Below the pieces are notes generated by a model, which was not told the DNA's origin, searched no databases, and saw only the letters and a list, made by a program, of their open reading frames with translations. A program made the position numbers and the translations under genes. DNA of 57,622 nt from Helicobacter monodelphidis (GTDB lineage: Bacteria; Campylobacterota; Campylobacteria; Campylobacterales; Helicobacteraceae). Within the stretch, counting starts at the first letter, position 1; every line of letters begins with the position of its first letter. The stretch lies in contig NZ_NHYN01000013.1 of NCBI RefSeq assembly GCF_003288845.1, forward strand, positions 1-57,622, given 5' to 3'. Below, in pieces: positions 17,111 through 25,573 of this stretch.

Positions 17111-18655
17111 ATGCGGGTAGGTATTCCAAAGGAAAGTTTAAAATTTGAATGTCGTGTGGCAATTACACCATCGGCAACTGAAGGATTAAGGCAACTTGGT
17201 TTTCAAGTAAATGTAGAACGTGATGCCGGTAAAAAGGCAGATTTCGATAATCAAGAATATAAAAAATTCGGTGCGATAATTACGAGTAAAGATGAAATTT
17301 GGAAGTCTGATATTATTGTAAAAATTAATCCTCCTACTGATAGCGAAATTAACCTGATGCGAGAAGGGTCGACACTTGTGTGTTTAATTGAGGCAATACA
17401 GAATCCAAAACTTCTTGAAAAATTGCAAGCAAAAAAAATTACAACATTGGGTTTAGATTTGATTCCTCGAATTTCGCGTGCCCAATCAATGGATGTTTTA
17501 AGCTCAATGGCGAATATTGCGGGTTATCGTGCGGTTATTGAAGCAGCTTTTGAATTTGGGCGATTCTTTGCGGGACAAATCACTGCTGCAGGTAAAATAC
17601 CCCCTGCAAAGGTGCTGGTTATTGGAGCGGGTGTTGCGGGACTTGCTGCCATTTCTGCAGCGAAGAATCTTGGGGCAGTGGTGAAAGCTTTTGATACACG
17701 CGAGGAAGTTAAAGAAGAGATCCAGAGTCTTGGTGGTGAATTCTTGGAAATAAAAATTAAAGAGAATGGTGGTGGTGCTGATGGTTATGCAAAGATAATG
17801 AGTGCGGAATATATTAAAGCTGAAATGGAGCTTTTTGCTACTTTAGCTAAAGAAGTTGATGTTATTATCACAACGGCTTTAATCCCCAACAAACCTGCCC
17901 CAAAACTTATCACTAAAGAAATGGTAGAATCGATGAAGAGTGGAAGTGTGATTGTTGATTTAGCTGCTATAAATGGGGGAAATTGTGAATTGACAGAAGC
18001 AAATAAGATAGTTAATAAGAATGGTGTAAAGATTCTTGGTTACACAGATTATCCTTCCCGCTTAAGCACACAATCTTCACAACTTTTTGCAACAAATTTG
18101 CTGAATTTTTTTAAGCTTTTATGTAAAGAGAAAAATGGGGTTTTAAATATTGATTTTAGTGATGAGATTATCCGTTCAGCAACTGCCATTAAAGAATCTG
18201 AAATTACATTTCCACCCCCACCCATTAAAGTTTCAGCAAAACCAAAGCAAAAGCCTGAATTGCTTAAGTCTGCACCCACTCAACAAGTAAAAAAGCAATC
18301 CTGCCCTTTTATTAAATATGCTTTAGTGGCGTTGGCATTATTATTGTGTGTATGGTTGTTTGATGGTGTTGAGGAGACATTTTTGGCACACCTAAGCCTT
18401 TTCGCCCTGTCTTGCGTTGTAGGATATTATGTGATTTGGAATGTTTCATCGGCATTGCATACGCCTTTAATGAGTGTTACAAATGCAATTTCTGGGATTA
18501 TTATTATTGGTGCATTATTGCAACTTGATAGTGGTGGAATAGTGAGTTTTTTTGCATTTATTGGTGTTTTTATCGCTAGCATTAATATTTTTGGTGGTTT
18601 TGTTGTTACGCAACGTATGCTGAAAATGTTTCAGAAAGGTTCTAGGGGTGAATGA
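17111..18655 (+). CDS. pntA: NAD(P) transhydrogenase subunit alpha
   Basis: The membrane-bound proton-translocating transhydrogenase uses the proton gradient to reduce NADP with NADH. Residues 1-about 370 are the soluble NAD-binding domain I, starting [20 protein letters not shown], with the dinucleotide loop GAGVAG at 172-177. A Pro/Lys-rich linker (about 375-395) leads to four hydrophobic helices in the last 120 residues. At 514 residues it has the length of the E. coli-type alpha subunit. The ATG has AAGGAGGA in front. Its TGA overlaps the start of pntB (ATGATGG), giving a coupled operon. Confidence 0.96.
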   Translation: MRVGIPKESLKFECRVAITPSATEGLRQLGFQVNVERDAGKKADFDNQEYKKFGAIITSKDEIWKSDIIVKINPPTDSEINLMREGSTLVCLIEAIQNPKLLEKLQAKKITTLGLDLIPRISRAQSMDVLSSMANIAGYRAVIEAAFEFGRFFAGQITAAGKIPPAKVLVIGAGVAGLAAISAAKNLGAVVKAFDTREEVKEEIQSLGGEFLEIKIKENGGGADGYAKIMSAEYIKAEMELFATLAKEVDVIITTALIPNKPAPKLITKEMVESMKSGSVIVDLAAINGGNCELTEANKIVNKNGVKILGYTDYPSRLSTQSSQLFATNLLNFFKLLCKEKNGVLNIDFSDEIIRSATAIKESEITFPPPPIKVSAKPKQKPELLKSAPTQQVKKQSCPFIKYALVALALLLCVWLFDGVEETFLAHLSLFALSCVVGYYVIWNVSSALHTPLMSVTNAISGIIIIGALLQLDSGGIVSFFAFIGVFIASINIFGGFVVTQRMLKMFQKGSRGE

Positions 18656-20037
18656 TGGGTAGTTTTGTTAATATCGCTTATATTATTGCGGCTGTTTTAT
18701 TTATACTCTCTTTAGCAGGATTATCAAAGCACGAAAGTGCGAAACGTGGTAATTTATTTGGAATGATTGGAATGGTGGTTGCATTAATCGCAACTATTTT
18801 TAGTGGGGAGAGTGGGAGCATTATCTTGATTGTGCTTGCAATGGTTTTTGGTGGTAGTATTGGGCTGCATTTTGCACAGAAAGTAGAGATGACGCAAATG
18901 CCAGAGTTAATCGCTATTTTGCATAGTTTTGTTGGTCTAGCTGCTGTATTTGTGGGTTATAATAGTTTTTGGGAAATTGGAGATTCTATTAACACAACAA
19001 TGTATCGTATCCACTTAGGAGAAATTTTTTTGGGGGTATTTATCGGGGCGGTAACCTTTAGTGGTTCTCTTGTTGCATTTGGGAAATTGCGTGGTCATCT
19101 ATCTGCAAAACCTTTGGTGCTTTCTTGCAAGCATCGCTTGAACGCATTGGCACTGGGTTTATCTTTTCTCTTAATGATCATATTTTGTTCAAGTGAATCA
19201 TCTGGAATGCAATTTTTCGCCCTTTTCGTGATGACATTCATCGCTTTTGCTTTTGGTTGGCATCTTGTTTCGTCAATTGGTGGGGCAGATATGCCTGTGG
19301 TTGTGTCTATGTTGAATTCTTATTCGGGTTGGGCTGCTGCTGCTTCAGGTTTTATATTAAGCAATACTCTATTGATTATTGTAGGTGCTCTTGTTGGGTC
19401 TTCAGGTGCAATTTTATCTTACATTATGTGTAAGGCAATGAATCGTTCTTTTATGAGTGTAATTTCTGGAGGTTTTGGTTTTGATGAAAGTAGAGAAGGA
19501 GAAGAATCTGGTGGAGTTTGTAGAGAGAGTTCAGCGAGTGAAGTTGCCGAGTTACTTAAGAATGCACAAAGCGTTGTTATTGTGCCGGGTTATGGAATGG
19601 CGGTTGCAAACGCTCAACATTCACTTTATGCACTTACCACAAAACTGCAAGAAATGGGAATTCTTGTACGTTTTGGGATTCATCCGGTTGCTGGGCGATT
19701 ACCTGGTCACATGAATGTTTTGTTGGCAGAAGCAAAAGTATCTTACGATATTGTGCTAGAAATGGAGGAGATCAATGATGATTTTTCAAAAACGGATGTT
19801 GTGCTCGTAATTGGGGCAAATGACACGGTAAACCCCGTTGCTTTGAGTGACCCAAATAGCCCTATTGCTGGAATGCCTGTATTAGAGGTATGGAATGCGA
19901 AGAATGTCATTGTCTTTAAACGTTCTTTAGGATCAGGTTATGCGGGTGTGCAGAATCCTTTATTTTTTAACGAAAACACATCAATGCTACTAGGCGATGC
20001 TAAAAAGAGTGTTGAATCCATTCTTTCTAGTATCTAA
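18652..20037 (+). CDS. pntB: NAD(P) transhydrogenase subunit beta
   Basis: The partner of pntA: an N-terminal membrane domain of about nine helices ([19 protein letters not shown] and [20 protein letters not shown] are family signatures) and a C-terminal NADP-binding domain III ([19 protein letters not shown], then [14 protein letters not shown]). 461 residues, normal length. Two adjacent ATGs (18652 and 18655) are possible starts and overlap the pntA stop. It ends 17 bases before a convergent gene. Confidence 0.96.
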   Translation: MMGSFVNIAYIIAAVLFILSLAGLSKHESAKRGNLFGMIGMVVALIATIFSGESGSIILIVLAMVFGGSIGLHFAQKVEMTQMPELIAILHSFVGLAAVFVGYNSFWEIGDSINTTMYRIHLGEIFLGVFIGAVTFSGSLVAFGKLRGHLSAKPLVLSCKHRLNALALGLSFLLMIIFCSSESSGMQFFALFVMTFIAFAFGWHLVSSIGGADMPVVVSMLNSYSGWAAAASGFILSNTLLIIVGALVGSSGAILSYIMCKAMNRSFMSVISGGFGFDESREGEESGGVCRESSASEVAELLKNAQSVVIVPGYGMAVANAQHSLYALTTKLQEMGILVRFGIHPVAGRLPGHMNVLLAEAKVSYDIVLEMEEINDDFSKTDVVLVIGANDTVNPVALSDPNSPIAGMPVLEVWNAKNVIVFKRSLGSGYAGVQNPLFFNENTSMLLGDAKKSVESILSSI

Positions 20038-20053
20038 TTAGCTATGGAATTCA

Positions 20054-20077
20054 CCTATCGTGGTTGTGGACGATAGG
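20054..20077. terminator. Hairpin at the convergent ends of pntB and the 20055 gene
   Basis: CCTATCG (20054-20060) pairs with CGATAGG (20071-20077) around a 10-base loop. It lies between the convergent genes, covering the stop of the minus-strand gene. There is no clear T tract, so it is a candidate only. Confidence 0.35.
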
Positions 20078-20486
20078 GTGGATAGTTGTCATTAGGTTGG
20101 TGAGGTGGCTTTGAGTGTCCTGGACGATTTGGTCTGTGGTTGGGTTTGTATCCTGGAGAATGGTGAAAGTAAGGATTTTGATAATATTGTTGTGTCCCAT
20201 AATGGTAGCCATCTTGAAAGCCATCTCTATAGTCATCTTTATGTCTCCAGTAGCTACCTCTGCTATTGCAGTAGGCTTCATTATACCATTGCAGGTGGAA
20301 TTGCTCCTTGAAGTATTCAATTTCTATTTCAAGTCGTTCTGCCTCTTTGAGATTACCATACCTCTCTGCTTTTTCTTGTGCTTCACGCATTTGACATAAG
20401 CGGTCTTCTGGTTGAAGACGATAACGTGCAAAAGCTATTTCGTTGCCCAAGCCAACGATGAATGCAAATAATATTAGTATTCTCAT
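20055..20486 (-). CDS. Small exported protein of unknown function, His/Pro/Tyr-rich tail
   Basis: 143 residues from the ATG at 20486. I chose this start over one nine codons upstream because GGGAG lies at the right distance and it puts a hydrophobic signal segment (MRILILFAFIVGLG) at the N-terminus. A charged helical part rich in Glu and Lys follows (about 25-65, possible coiled coil), with two Cys. The last 70 residues are rich in Tyr, His, Asn and Pro (HYGTQQYYQNPYFHHSP and Pro-Asn-Arg repeats), which could bind metal or be disordered. I do not recognise a family. It is probably periplasmic and is the last gene after ppiA and prs on the same strand. Confidence 0.65.
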   Translation of the reverse strand: MRILILFAFIVGLGNEIAFARYRLQPEDRLCQMREAQEKAERYGNLKEAERLEIEIEYFKEQFHLQWYNEAYCNSRGSYWRHKDDYRDGFQDGYHYGTQQYYQNPYFHHSPGYKPNHRPNRPGHSKPPHQPNDNYPPYRPQPR

Positions 20487-20505
20487 AAGAAACTCCCGTC
20501 TCAAG

Positions 20506-21150
20506 TCATTCAAGAATTTTTGCTTTAATGATTCTTTCTGTCTGTAAAGGTCTATTATTTTCGTCAGTGCGGACGGATTCTAGTTTTGTTAACACATCAA
20601 AACCATTTTTTAGTTCACCAAAAATAGTGTGCAATCCATTTAGCCAAGAAGCTCGTCCGGTTGTAATGAAAAATTGAGATCGATTTGTGTTTGGTCCTGC
20701 ATTTGCCATTGCTAGAATACCGCCATGATCAAAAGCATAACCCAAAGCAATTTCATCTTCAAATGCACCCCCAAAAATAGATTCCCCACCTCTACCTGTA
20801 CCAGTCGGGTCACCACCTTGAATCATAAAGCCTTTAATGATACGATGAAAAGTAATGCCATCATAGTAGCCACGATTAACCAATTCTAAGAAATTTTCGA
20901 CTGCTTTTGGTGCAACTTTTGGATACAATTCTAGCTCCAGGTTTCCTGCCGTTGTTTCTAGGATAACAATCGGATTTTTTCCTGATGCAAGAATTTTTTT
21001 AACTTTTTGACTACTACCACTCATCGTATCTGTTGTTTGGTGCTTTGTTTGAGCTGGATTGCCCTCATTTGCACTTGCCTGATTAAAAAAACAAAATAAA
21101 AGTAAGCTAACTGAAACAGCTTTAACCAAATAATGAATTAACACTTTCAT
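20506..21150 (-). CDS. ppiA: Exported cyclophilin-type peptidyl-prolyl isomerase
   Basis: 214 residues: a signal peptide (about 1-27, hydrophobic core AVSVSLLLFCFF, cleavage near ASA-NE), a Ser/Gln-rich spacer, then a compact cyclophilin domain with FHRIIKGFMIQGGDPTGTG and the FFIT and WLNGLHTIFG segments that form the active site. It catalyses cis-trans isomerisation of prolines in periplasmic proteins. The start lies inside the 3' end of prs (overlap 29 bases), so it is co-expressed with it. The gene symbol follows common Helicobacter usage. Confidence 0.9.
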   Translation of the reverse strand: MKVLIHYLVKAVSVSLLLFCFFNQASANEGNPAQTKHQTTDTMSGSSQKVKKILASGKNPIVILETTAGNLELELYPKVAPKAVENFLELVNRGYYDGITFHRIIKGFMIQGGDPTGTGRGGESIFGGAFEDEIALGYAFDHGGILAMANAGPNTNRSQFFITTGRASWLNGLHTIFGELKNGFDVLTKLESVRTDENNRPLQTERIIKAKILE

Positions 21151-22051
21151 TGCGATAAATCCTCCTAATTACTTCAGCAAACAAGGGTGCAACACTAAGA
21201 ATTTTGATTTTAGAGTGGGGGTTTTTGATGGGGATTGTGTTGGTTACAATGACACCATCGAGGGCATCCTCTTTGATTCTCTCCATTGCATGCCCACTAA
21301 AAACAGGGTGAGTGCCTAAAGCTAGAACTTGTATGGCTCCATTCTTCTTTAAGGCTTCTGCTGCCTTAAACATTGTTCCTGCAGTATCAATCATATCATC
21401 AACTAGAATAACACTCTTATCTTTGACATCTCCGATAATATTCATCACTTCGCTTACATTCGCTCTTTCACGACGTTTGTCGATGATGACTAAATCTAAA
21501 TTAAGTAGTTTTGCAAAGTATCTTGCACGTGCAACGCCACCAATATCTGGGCTTGCAACGATAGGACGTACTAGATTCAAAGATTCAATATGTTCTTTAA
21601 AAACGATTGAACCATAAAGGTTATCAACAGGAATATCAAAAAAACCTTGAATTTGTCCAGCGTGTAAATCCATTGTTACAACACGCGTTACCCCAGCAGT
21701 TTGTAATAAATCTGCAACAAGTTTAGCACTGATAGGCACTCTTGGTGCGGCTTTGCGGTCTTGCCTTGCATATCCAAAATAAGGAATGACAGCATTAATG
21801 GATGTTACAGAACTTCTCTTTAATGCATCAATCATAATGAGTAATTCCATTAAATTGTTATTTGTGGGGGCACAGGTAGGTTGAATCACGAATACATCGC
21901 AACCTCTCACGCTTTCAGCAATCTGAACGCTAATCTCACCATCGCTAAAATGGCTCACCACCGCAGGTGAGAGTGAAAGCTCTAAGCATTGTGCAACCTC
22001 TTCAGCAAAACTCACATGCGCACTTCCAGTAAAAAGCTTATAATGACGCAT
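21122..22051 (-). CDS. prs: Ribose-phosphate pyrophosphokinase
   Basis: Makes PRPP from ribose 5-phosphate and ATP for nucleotide, His and Trp synthesis. 309 residues, the family length. Recognisable signatures are FSDGEISVQIAESVRGCDVF, QDRKAAPRVPISAKLVA, VVTMDLHAGQIQGFFDIP and the PRPP-binding loop VILVDDMIDTAGT near residue 220. It is the first gene of a prs-ppiA operon; an AGGAG-type ribosome site precedes the ATG. Confidence 0.97.
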   Translation of the reverse strand: MRHYKLFTGSAHVSFAEEVAQCLELSLSPAVVSHFSDGEISVQIAESVRGCDVFVIQPTCAPTNNNLMELLIMIDALKRSSVTSINAVIPYFGYARQDRKAAPRVPISAKLVADLLQTAGVTRVVTMDLHAGQIQGFFDIPVDNLYGSIVFKEHIESLNLVRPIVASPDIGGVARARYFAKLLNLDLVIIDKRRERANVSEVMNIIGDVKDKSVILVDDMIDTAGTMFKAAEALKKNGAIQVLALGTHPVFSGHAMERIKEDALDGVIVTNTIPIKNPHSKIKILSVAPLFAEVIRRIYRNESVNSLFG

Positions 22052-22123
22052 ACTCCCTCTCCTTTTTGAGTATCAAAATCGTATTATATAGTTTTCTCTT
22101 ATTTTGTGCAAACTTTCTTAGAA

Positions 22124-23161
22124 TTATGCAATTTCAGAATGCGAAATAAAGCCACCTCCGATAATACAATCATTATCGTAAAGCACTAAAGCTTGTCCGT
22201 TTGCTACTCCATATGCCTTTTCTTTTAGTCTTGCCTCTAGTTGCCCATTCGCATTTAAAAATACAGTAGCAGGTATTTTCGGACTTCTGTAGCGAATTTT
22301 CACACTGCATTCAATTTGTTTAAAGTCTTTTGGTAGGGATACGGGTTTTGCATGGACAAGATTTTTTGCTAAATCCTCTTTTGAGCCAACCGTAATCTGA
22401 TTGTTTTGGGGGTGAATGCCGATGACATAATGTGGAGTATGTGCACCATCTACACGAAAACCCTTACGTTTTCCGATAGTGTATTGCATATAACCTTGAT
22501 GCTGTCCAATTTTATTACCTTTTTTGTCGACAATATCGCCGATTGTGTCAACGGGGTAATGTTTTTTTAAAATATCGATATAGTTTGTCTCTACAAAGCA
22601 AATTTCTTGAGAATCTTTATAGGTTTCAAGGCTACCAAGCCATGGGAGCTTTTCAAGAGCGGTGGGTTTGATTTCTGCCTTAATGGAATGACCAAGTGGA
22701 AAAATCACACGATTGATGGCGTCTTGAGAAATTCCAAATAAAAAGTAACTTTGATCTTTATTTTTATCGTAAGCTTCTTTAATGCGTCCATTCTCAATAC
22801 GTGCATAATGCCCAGTTGCAATGTTTGGATAGCCTAATTCTAAGGCTTTTTGTAAGGCAAAACCAAACTTCATCTGTGGATTGCAAATAGCACATGGATT
22901 AGGAGTTCTTCCCTCCTTGTAGCTTGTAATAAATTCTTCGTAGACAAATTTTGAGAAAAGTTCCTGAAATTCTAAAATAGTGTAATTAATATTGAGTTTT
23001 TCGCTTGCTTTCTGGATATTGCGTATATTTTGAGTGTGTAACTCTTCACGTCGATGCAACTTAAGATAAACCCCTAATACTTCATATCCTTGTTCTTTAA
23101 GCAAATAGGCACAATAAGAAGAATCTACTCCTCCACTCATGAGTAATGCAACTTTTTTCAA
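22124..23161 (-). CDS. mnmA: tRNA-specific 2-thiouridylase MnmA
   Basis: Thiolates U34 of tRNA-Lys, -Glu and -Gln, using ATP to activate the base. The 345-residue protein has the PP-loop SGGVDSS (9-15), the catalytic Cys region NPCAICNP (C90 and C93), the second cysteine in SQEICFVE (about 187), and the [13 protein letters not shown] segment that binds tRNA. A ribosome site (AGGAG) precedes the start. It stands alone between prs and hsrA on the same strand, separated from hsrA by a strong hairpin. Confidence 0.96.
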   Translation of the reverse strand: MKKVALLMSGGVDSSYCAYLLKEQGYEVLGVYLKLHRREELHTQNIRNIQKASEKLNINYTILEFQELFSKFVYEEFITSYKEGRTPNPCAICNPQMKFGFALQKALELGYPNIATGHYARIENGRIKEAYDKNKDQSYFLFGISQDAINRVIFPLGHSIKAEIKPTALEKLPWLGSLETYKDSQEICFVETNYIDILKKHYPVDTIGDIVDKKGNKIGQHQGYMQYTIGKRKGFRVDGAHTPHYVIGIHPQNNQITVGSKEDLAKNLVHAKPVSLPKDFKQIECSVKIRYRSPKIPATVFLNANGQLEARLKEKAYGVANGQALVLYDNDCIIGGGFISHSEIA

Positions 23162-23250
23162 TAGATACTCCTTTATTTTTAAAGTAATGGGCGATAGTAA
23201 CAGACAAAATATAAAATATTGCTTAAAAAATAGAATATTTAAGATTAGAG

Positions 23251-23268
23251 ATGGGGGTGTACCCCCAT
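23251..23268 (-). terminator. GC-rich hairpin after hsrA
   Basis: ATGGGGG and CCCCCAT pair around TGTA, a perfect seven-base stem, 14 bases beyond the hsrA stop and before mnmA. Read on the minus strand it is followed by CTCTAATCTTAAAT, a weak T-containing tail. It is a probable intrinsic terminator of hsrA. Confidence 0.6.
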
Positions 23269-23281
23269 GTATTTTGATGTT

Positions 23282-23962
23282 TTATTGCATATTTGCAGGT
23301 TTTGGATAACAAAAACGGTAACCTCTACGACGAACGGTTTCTATTGTGGCAATATTCAATGGTTTATCCATTTTTTGACGAATCTGATTAATTGCGACTT
23401 CAATAACATTAGGCGTTACCAGTTCTGGCTCTTCCCAAATTGCATCAAGCAATTGTTCCTTTGAAACAATTTGGTCACGATGTCTAGCAAGATGGGTGAG
23501 AACTTCAAAAGGTTTACCTTTTAATTCAATTTCCGTGCCTTTATAGGTAATTTTCTCTTCATCAGGATTGATGATGAGGTTTTCAATTTCAATGAGATTT
23601 GTTCCTCCAAAGCGCAACCTTGCTTCAATTCTTGCAACTAAAACATCAAAGTCAAATGGTTTTTTAATGTAGTCATCAGCACCTGCACGTAATGTTTCAA
23701 TTTCACTTTGCTTATCATCTTTTGCTGATAAAATGACGACTGCTGTGCGAGGAGATTTTGTTTTCACGGGAGCGATAACATCAATCCCGCTACCATCAGG
23801 AAGATTCCAATCCGCCAATACTAAATCATAATTACGAATGCTGATAAAGTATTCGCCATCTTTAAGATTCTCTGCAAGGTCAGTCTGGTAGTTAAACTCT
23901 GTAAGCCCATCCAATAATGTTTTTTTAAGAGTATTGTCATCTTCTATGATGAGAATTCGCAT
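23282..23962 (-). CDS. hsrA: OmpR-family response regulator HsrA (HP1043/CosR orthologue)
   Basis: 226 residues: receiver domain (1-about 120) and winged-helix DNA-binding domain. The C-terminal half, from KGKPFEVLTHLARHRDQIVS to RRRGYRFCYPKP, is nearly the same as I recall for H. pylori HP1043 and Campylobacter CosR, essential regulators of metabolism and oxidative stress. Those proteins lack the phospho-accepting Asp. Here the canonical set is present: E7/D8/D9 acidic pocket, D51 in LADWNLPDG, S79 and K101-P102, so classical phosphorylation is possible. No cognate kinase is adjacent. Confidence 0.93.
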   Translation of the reverse strand: MRILIIEDDNTLKKTLLDGLTEFNYQTDLAENLKDGEYFISIRNYDLVLADWNLPDGSGIDVIAPVKTKSPRTAVVILSAKDDKQSEIETLRAGADDYIKKPFDFDVLVARIEARLRFGGTNLIEIENLIINPDEEKITYKGTEIELKGKPFEVLTHLARHRDQIVSKEQLLDAIWEEPELVTPNVIEVAINQIRQKMDKPLNIATIETVRRRGYRFCYPKPANMQ

Positions 23963-24094
23963 ATGGTTTCCTTATGTTGAAATTAAAATATCAAATGCGA
24001 TTGTAACATATTCTTAGCAAATTTTAAAGTTTTTTTCAAAAAAAATTAAAGATTTTCATTGAGTGTACAGATTTCTTAAAGGTGTTTAGCTCTC

Positions 24095-24113
24095 CACCCT
24101 TCTATGAAGGGCG
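24095..24113 (-). terminator. Hairpin after nhaA
   Basis: CACCCTTC and GAAGGGCG flank a TAT loop, and the stem can be extended by the surrounding AGC/GCT bases with a bulge. It lies 61 bases downstream of the nhaA stop on the minus strand and upstream of hsrA. It is a likely terminator, though without a long T run. Confidence 0.5.
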
Positions 24114-24173
24114 AGGCTAAATAAAATGAGCTTTTTAGAAGAATTTTGATTCTTTGCTGTCTGATTCTATAGT

Positions 24174-25550
24174 TTAATGTTTATGTTTTAAGCTACTTTC
24201 AATCAGCAAGAATGCTGCACCAAGAATTCCTGCAAGGAGTGATGAGCAAAGAATTGTAATTTTTGCCAAATCTGTTGCTTGAGGGTTGGTGAATGCCAGT
24301 GCAGTGACGAACAACGACATTGTGAATCCGATTCCAGCAAGCATTCCAGCACCCAAAATATCAATCCAACCAATTCCTTCAGGACGTGCCGCAATGCCCA
24401 GTTTTTCAGACAAGAATGTAGCAAGGAGAATTCCAACAGGCTTTCCAACAATTAAGCCTAAAGCAATACCAAGCAAAATACCATCAACACCGAAATCAAT
24501 ATCACTTGTAATAGTTACCCCAGCATTTGCAAACGCAAACAAAGGCATAATAAAATAAGAACTCCAAGGAGAAAGGGCATGTTCAATGCGTACAAGCGGA
24601 GATTGCACAAATTTTGAATCTTTGATGATGTGTGCCACTTGATGAATTTGGTCATCACTGATAACATGGCTACCTTCATCACGTTTTTTGAAAATCTCCA
24701 AATAACTTCCCGCATTCTCAAGATATTCTGATGCCTTCACCTTTGCCACAGATGGGATTGTGAATGCAAGCACGACGGCTGAAATTGTTGCGTGGATACC
24801 GCAAGCATGAACGGCAAGCCATAAAGGAACGCCTAAAATTAAATAAGGAGCAATAGAACGAACACCCATTCTATTCATAATTAATAGAACCACAACAATT
24901 CCGGCTGCGATAGCAAGATAGAAGGCTTGAAAAGTTGTTGTGTAAAAAATTGCAATCACGATAATTGCACCCAAGTCATCAGCAACCGCTAAAGTTACCA
25001 AAAATACTTTTAATGCGGCAGGAACACGGCTGCCAAGCATTAACATCACACCCAATGCAAACGCAATATCTGTTGCCATCGGAATACCAAAACCATTTTG
25101 TGATGGAGTTCCGATATTAAAACCATAATAAATTAAACCCGGAACAATCATTCCGCCTAATGCCGCGATGACGGGAAAAGCAGCTTTTTTGAAGCTTGCT
25201 AAAGCACCATACATCATTTCTCGCTTAATCTCAAGCCCTACAACAAGAAAGAAAAATGCCATCAAAACATCATTAATCCAGTGTTCTACGCTTAACCCCA
25301 CATGTCCTGTCCAATTCACGGTGTAATGGCTCATCGCATTAACTGCATCAGCGACTTTTTCCCCAACACTAAAGCCGATATAGACTTCTTTAGCGTGAAA
25401 ATAATATTCCGCCAATGGTGAATTTGCAACAATCATTGCCAACACCGCACAAATAAATAGAAAAATACCACCAAAAGATTCGCTTTTAATGAATCGCGTT
25501 AGCATTCCCACGAACCCTTTGTCCCCAACCGAATGCACATGATCACTCAT
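24174..25550 (-). CDS. nhaA: Na+/H+ antiporter NhaA
   Basis: Exports sodium in exchange for protons at the inner membrane, for pH and Na+ homeostasis. 458 residues from the ATG at 25550 (AAGGA six bases upstream; an upstream in-frame ATG is less well placed). About 11-12 hydrophobic helices are seen. Signatures include HWINDVLMAFFFLVVGLEIK, PMATDIAFALGVMLMLGSR (with the ion-binding Asp pair near VADDLGAI) and GAGMLAGIGFTMSLFVTALA. A charged cytoplasmic loop of about 60 residues near the middle (KRDEGSHVISDDQIHQ) is longer than in E. coli, as in other Helicobacter NhaA. Confidence 0.95.
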   Translation of the reverse strand: MSDHVHSVGDKGFVGMLTRFIKSESFGGIFLFICAVLAMIVANSPLAEYYFHAKEVYIGFSVGEKVADAVNAMSHYTVNWTGHVGLSVEHWINDVLMAFFFLVVGLEIKREMMYGALASFKKAAFPVIAALGGMIVPGLIYYGFNIGTPSQNGFGIPMATDIAFALGVMLMLGSRVPAALKVFLVTLAVADDLGAIIVIAIFYTTTFQAFYLAIAAGIVVVLLIMNRMGVRSIAPYLILGVPLWLAVHACGIHATISAVVLAFTIPSVAKVKASEYLENAGSYLEIFKKRDEGSHVISDDQIHQVAHIIKDSKFVQSPLVRIEHALSPWSSYFIMPLFAFANAGVTITSDIDFGVDGILLGIALGLIVGKPVGILLATFLSEKLGIAARPEGIGWIDILGAGMLAGIGFTMSLFVTALAFTNPQATDLAKITILCSSLLAGILGAAFLLIESSLKHKH

Positions 25551-25573
25551 TTTTATTCCTTGCATTAAAGATT

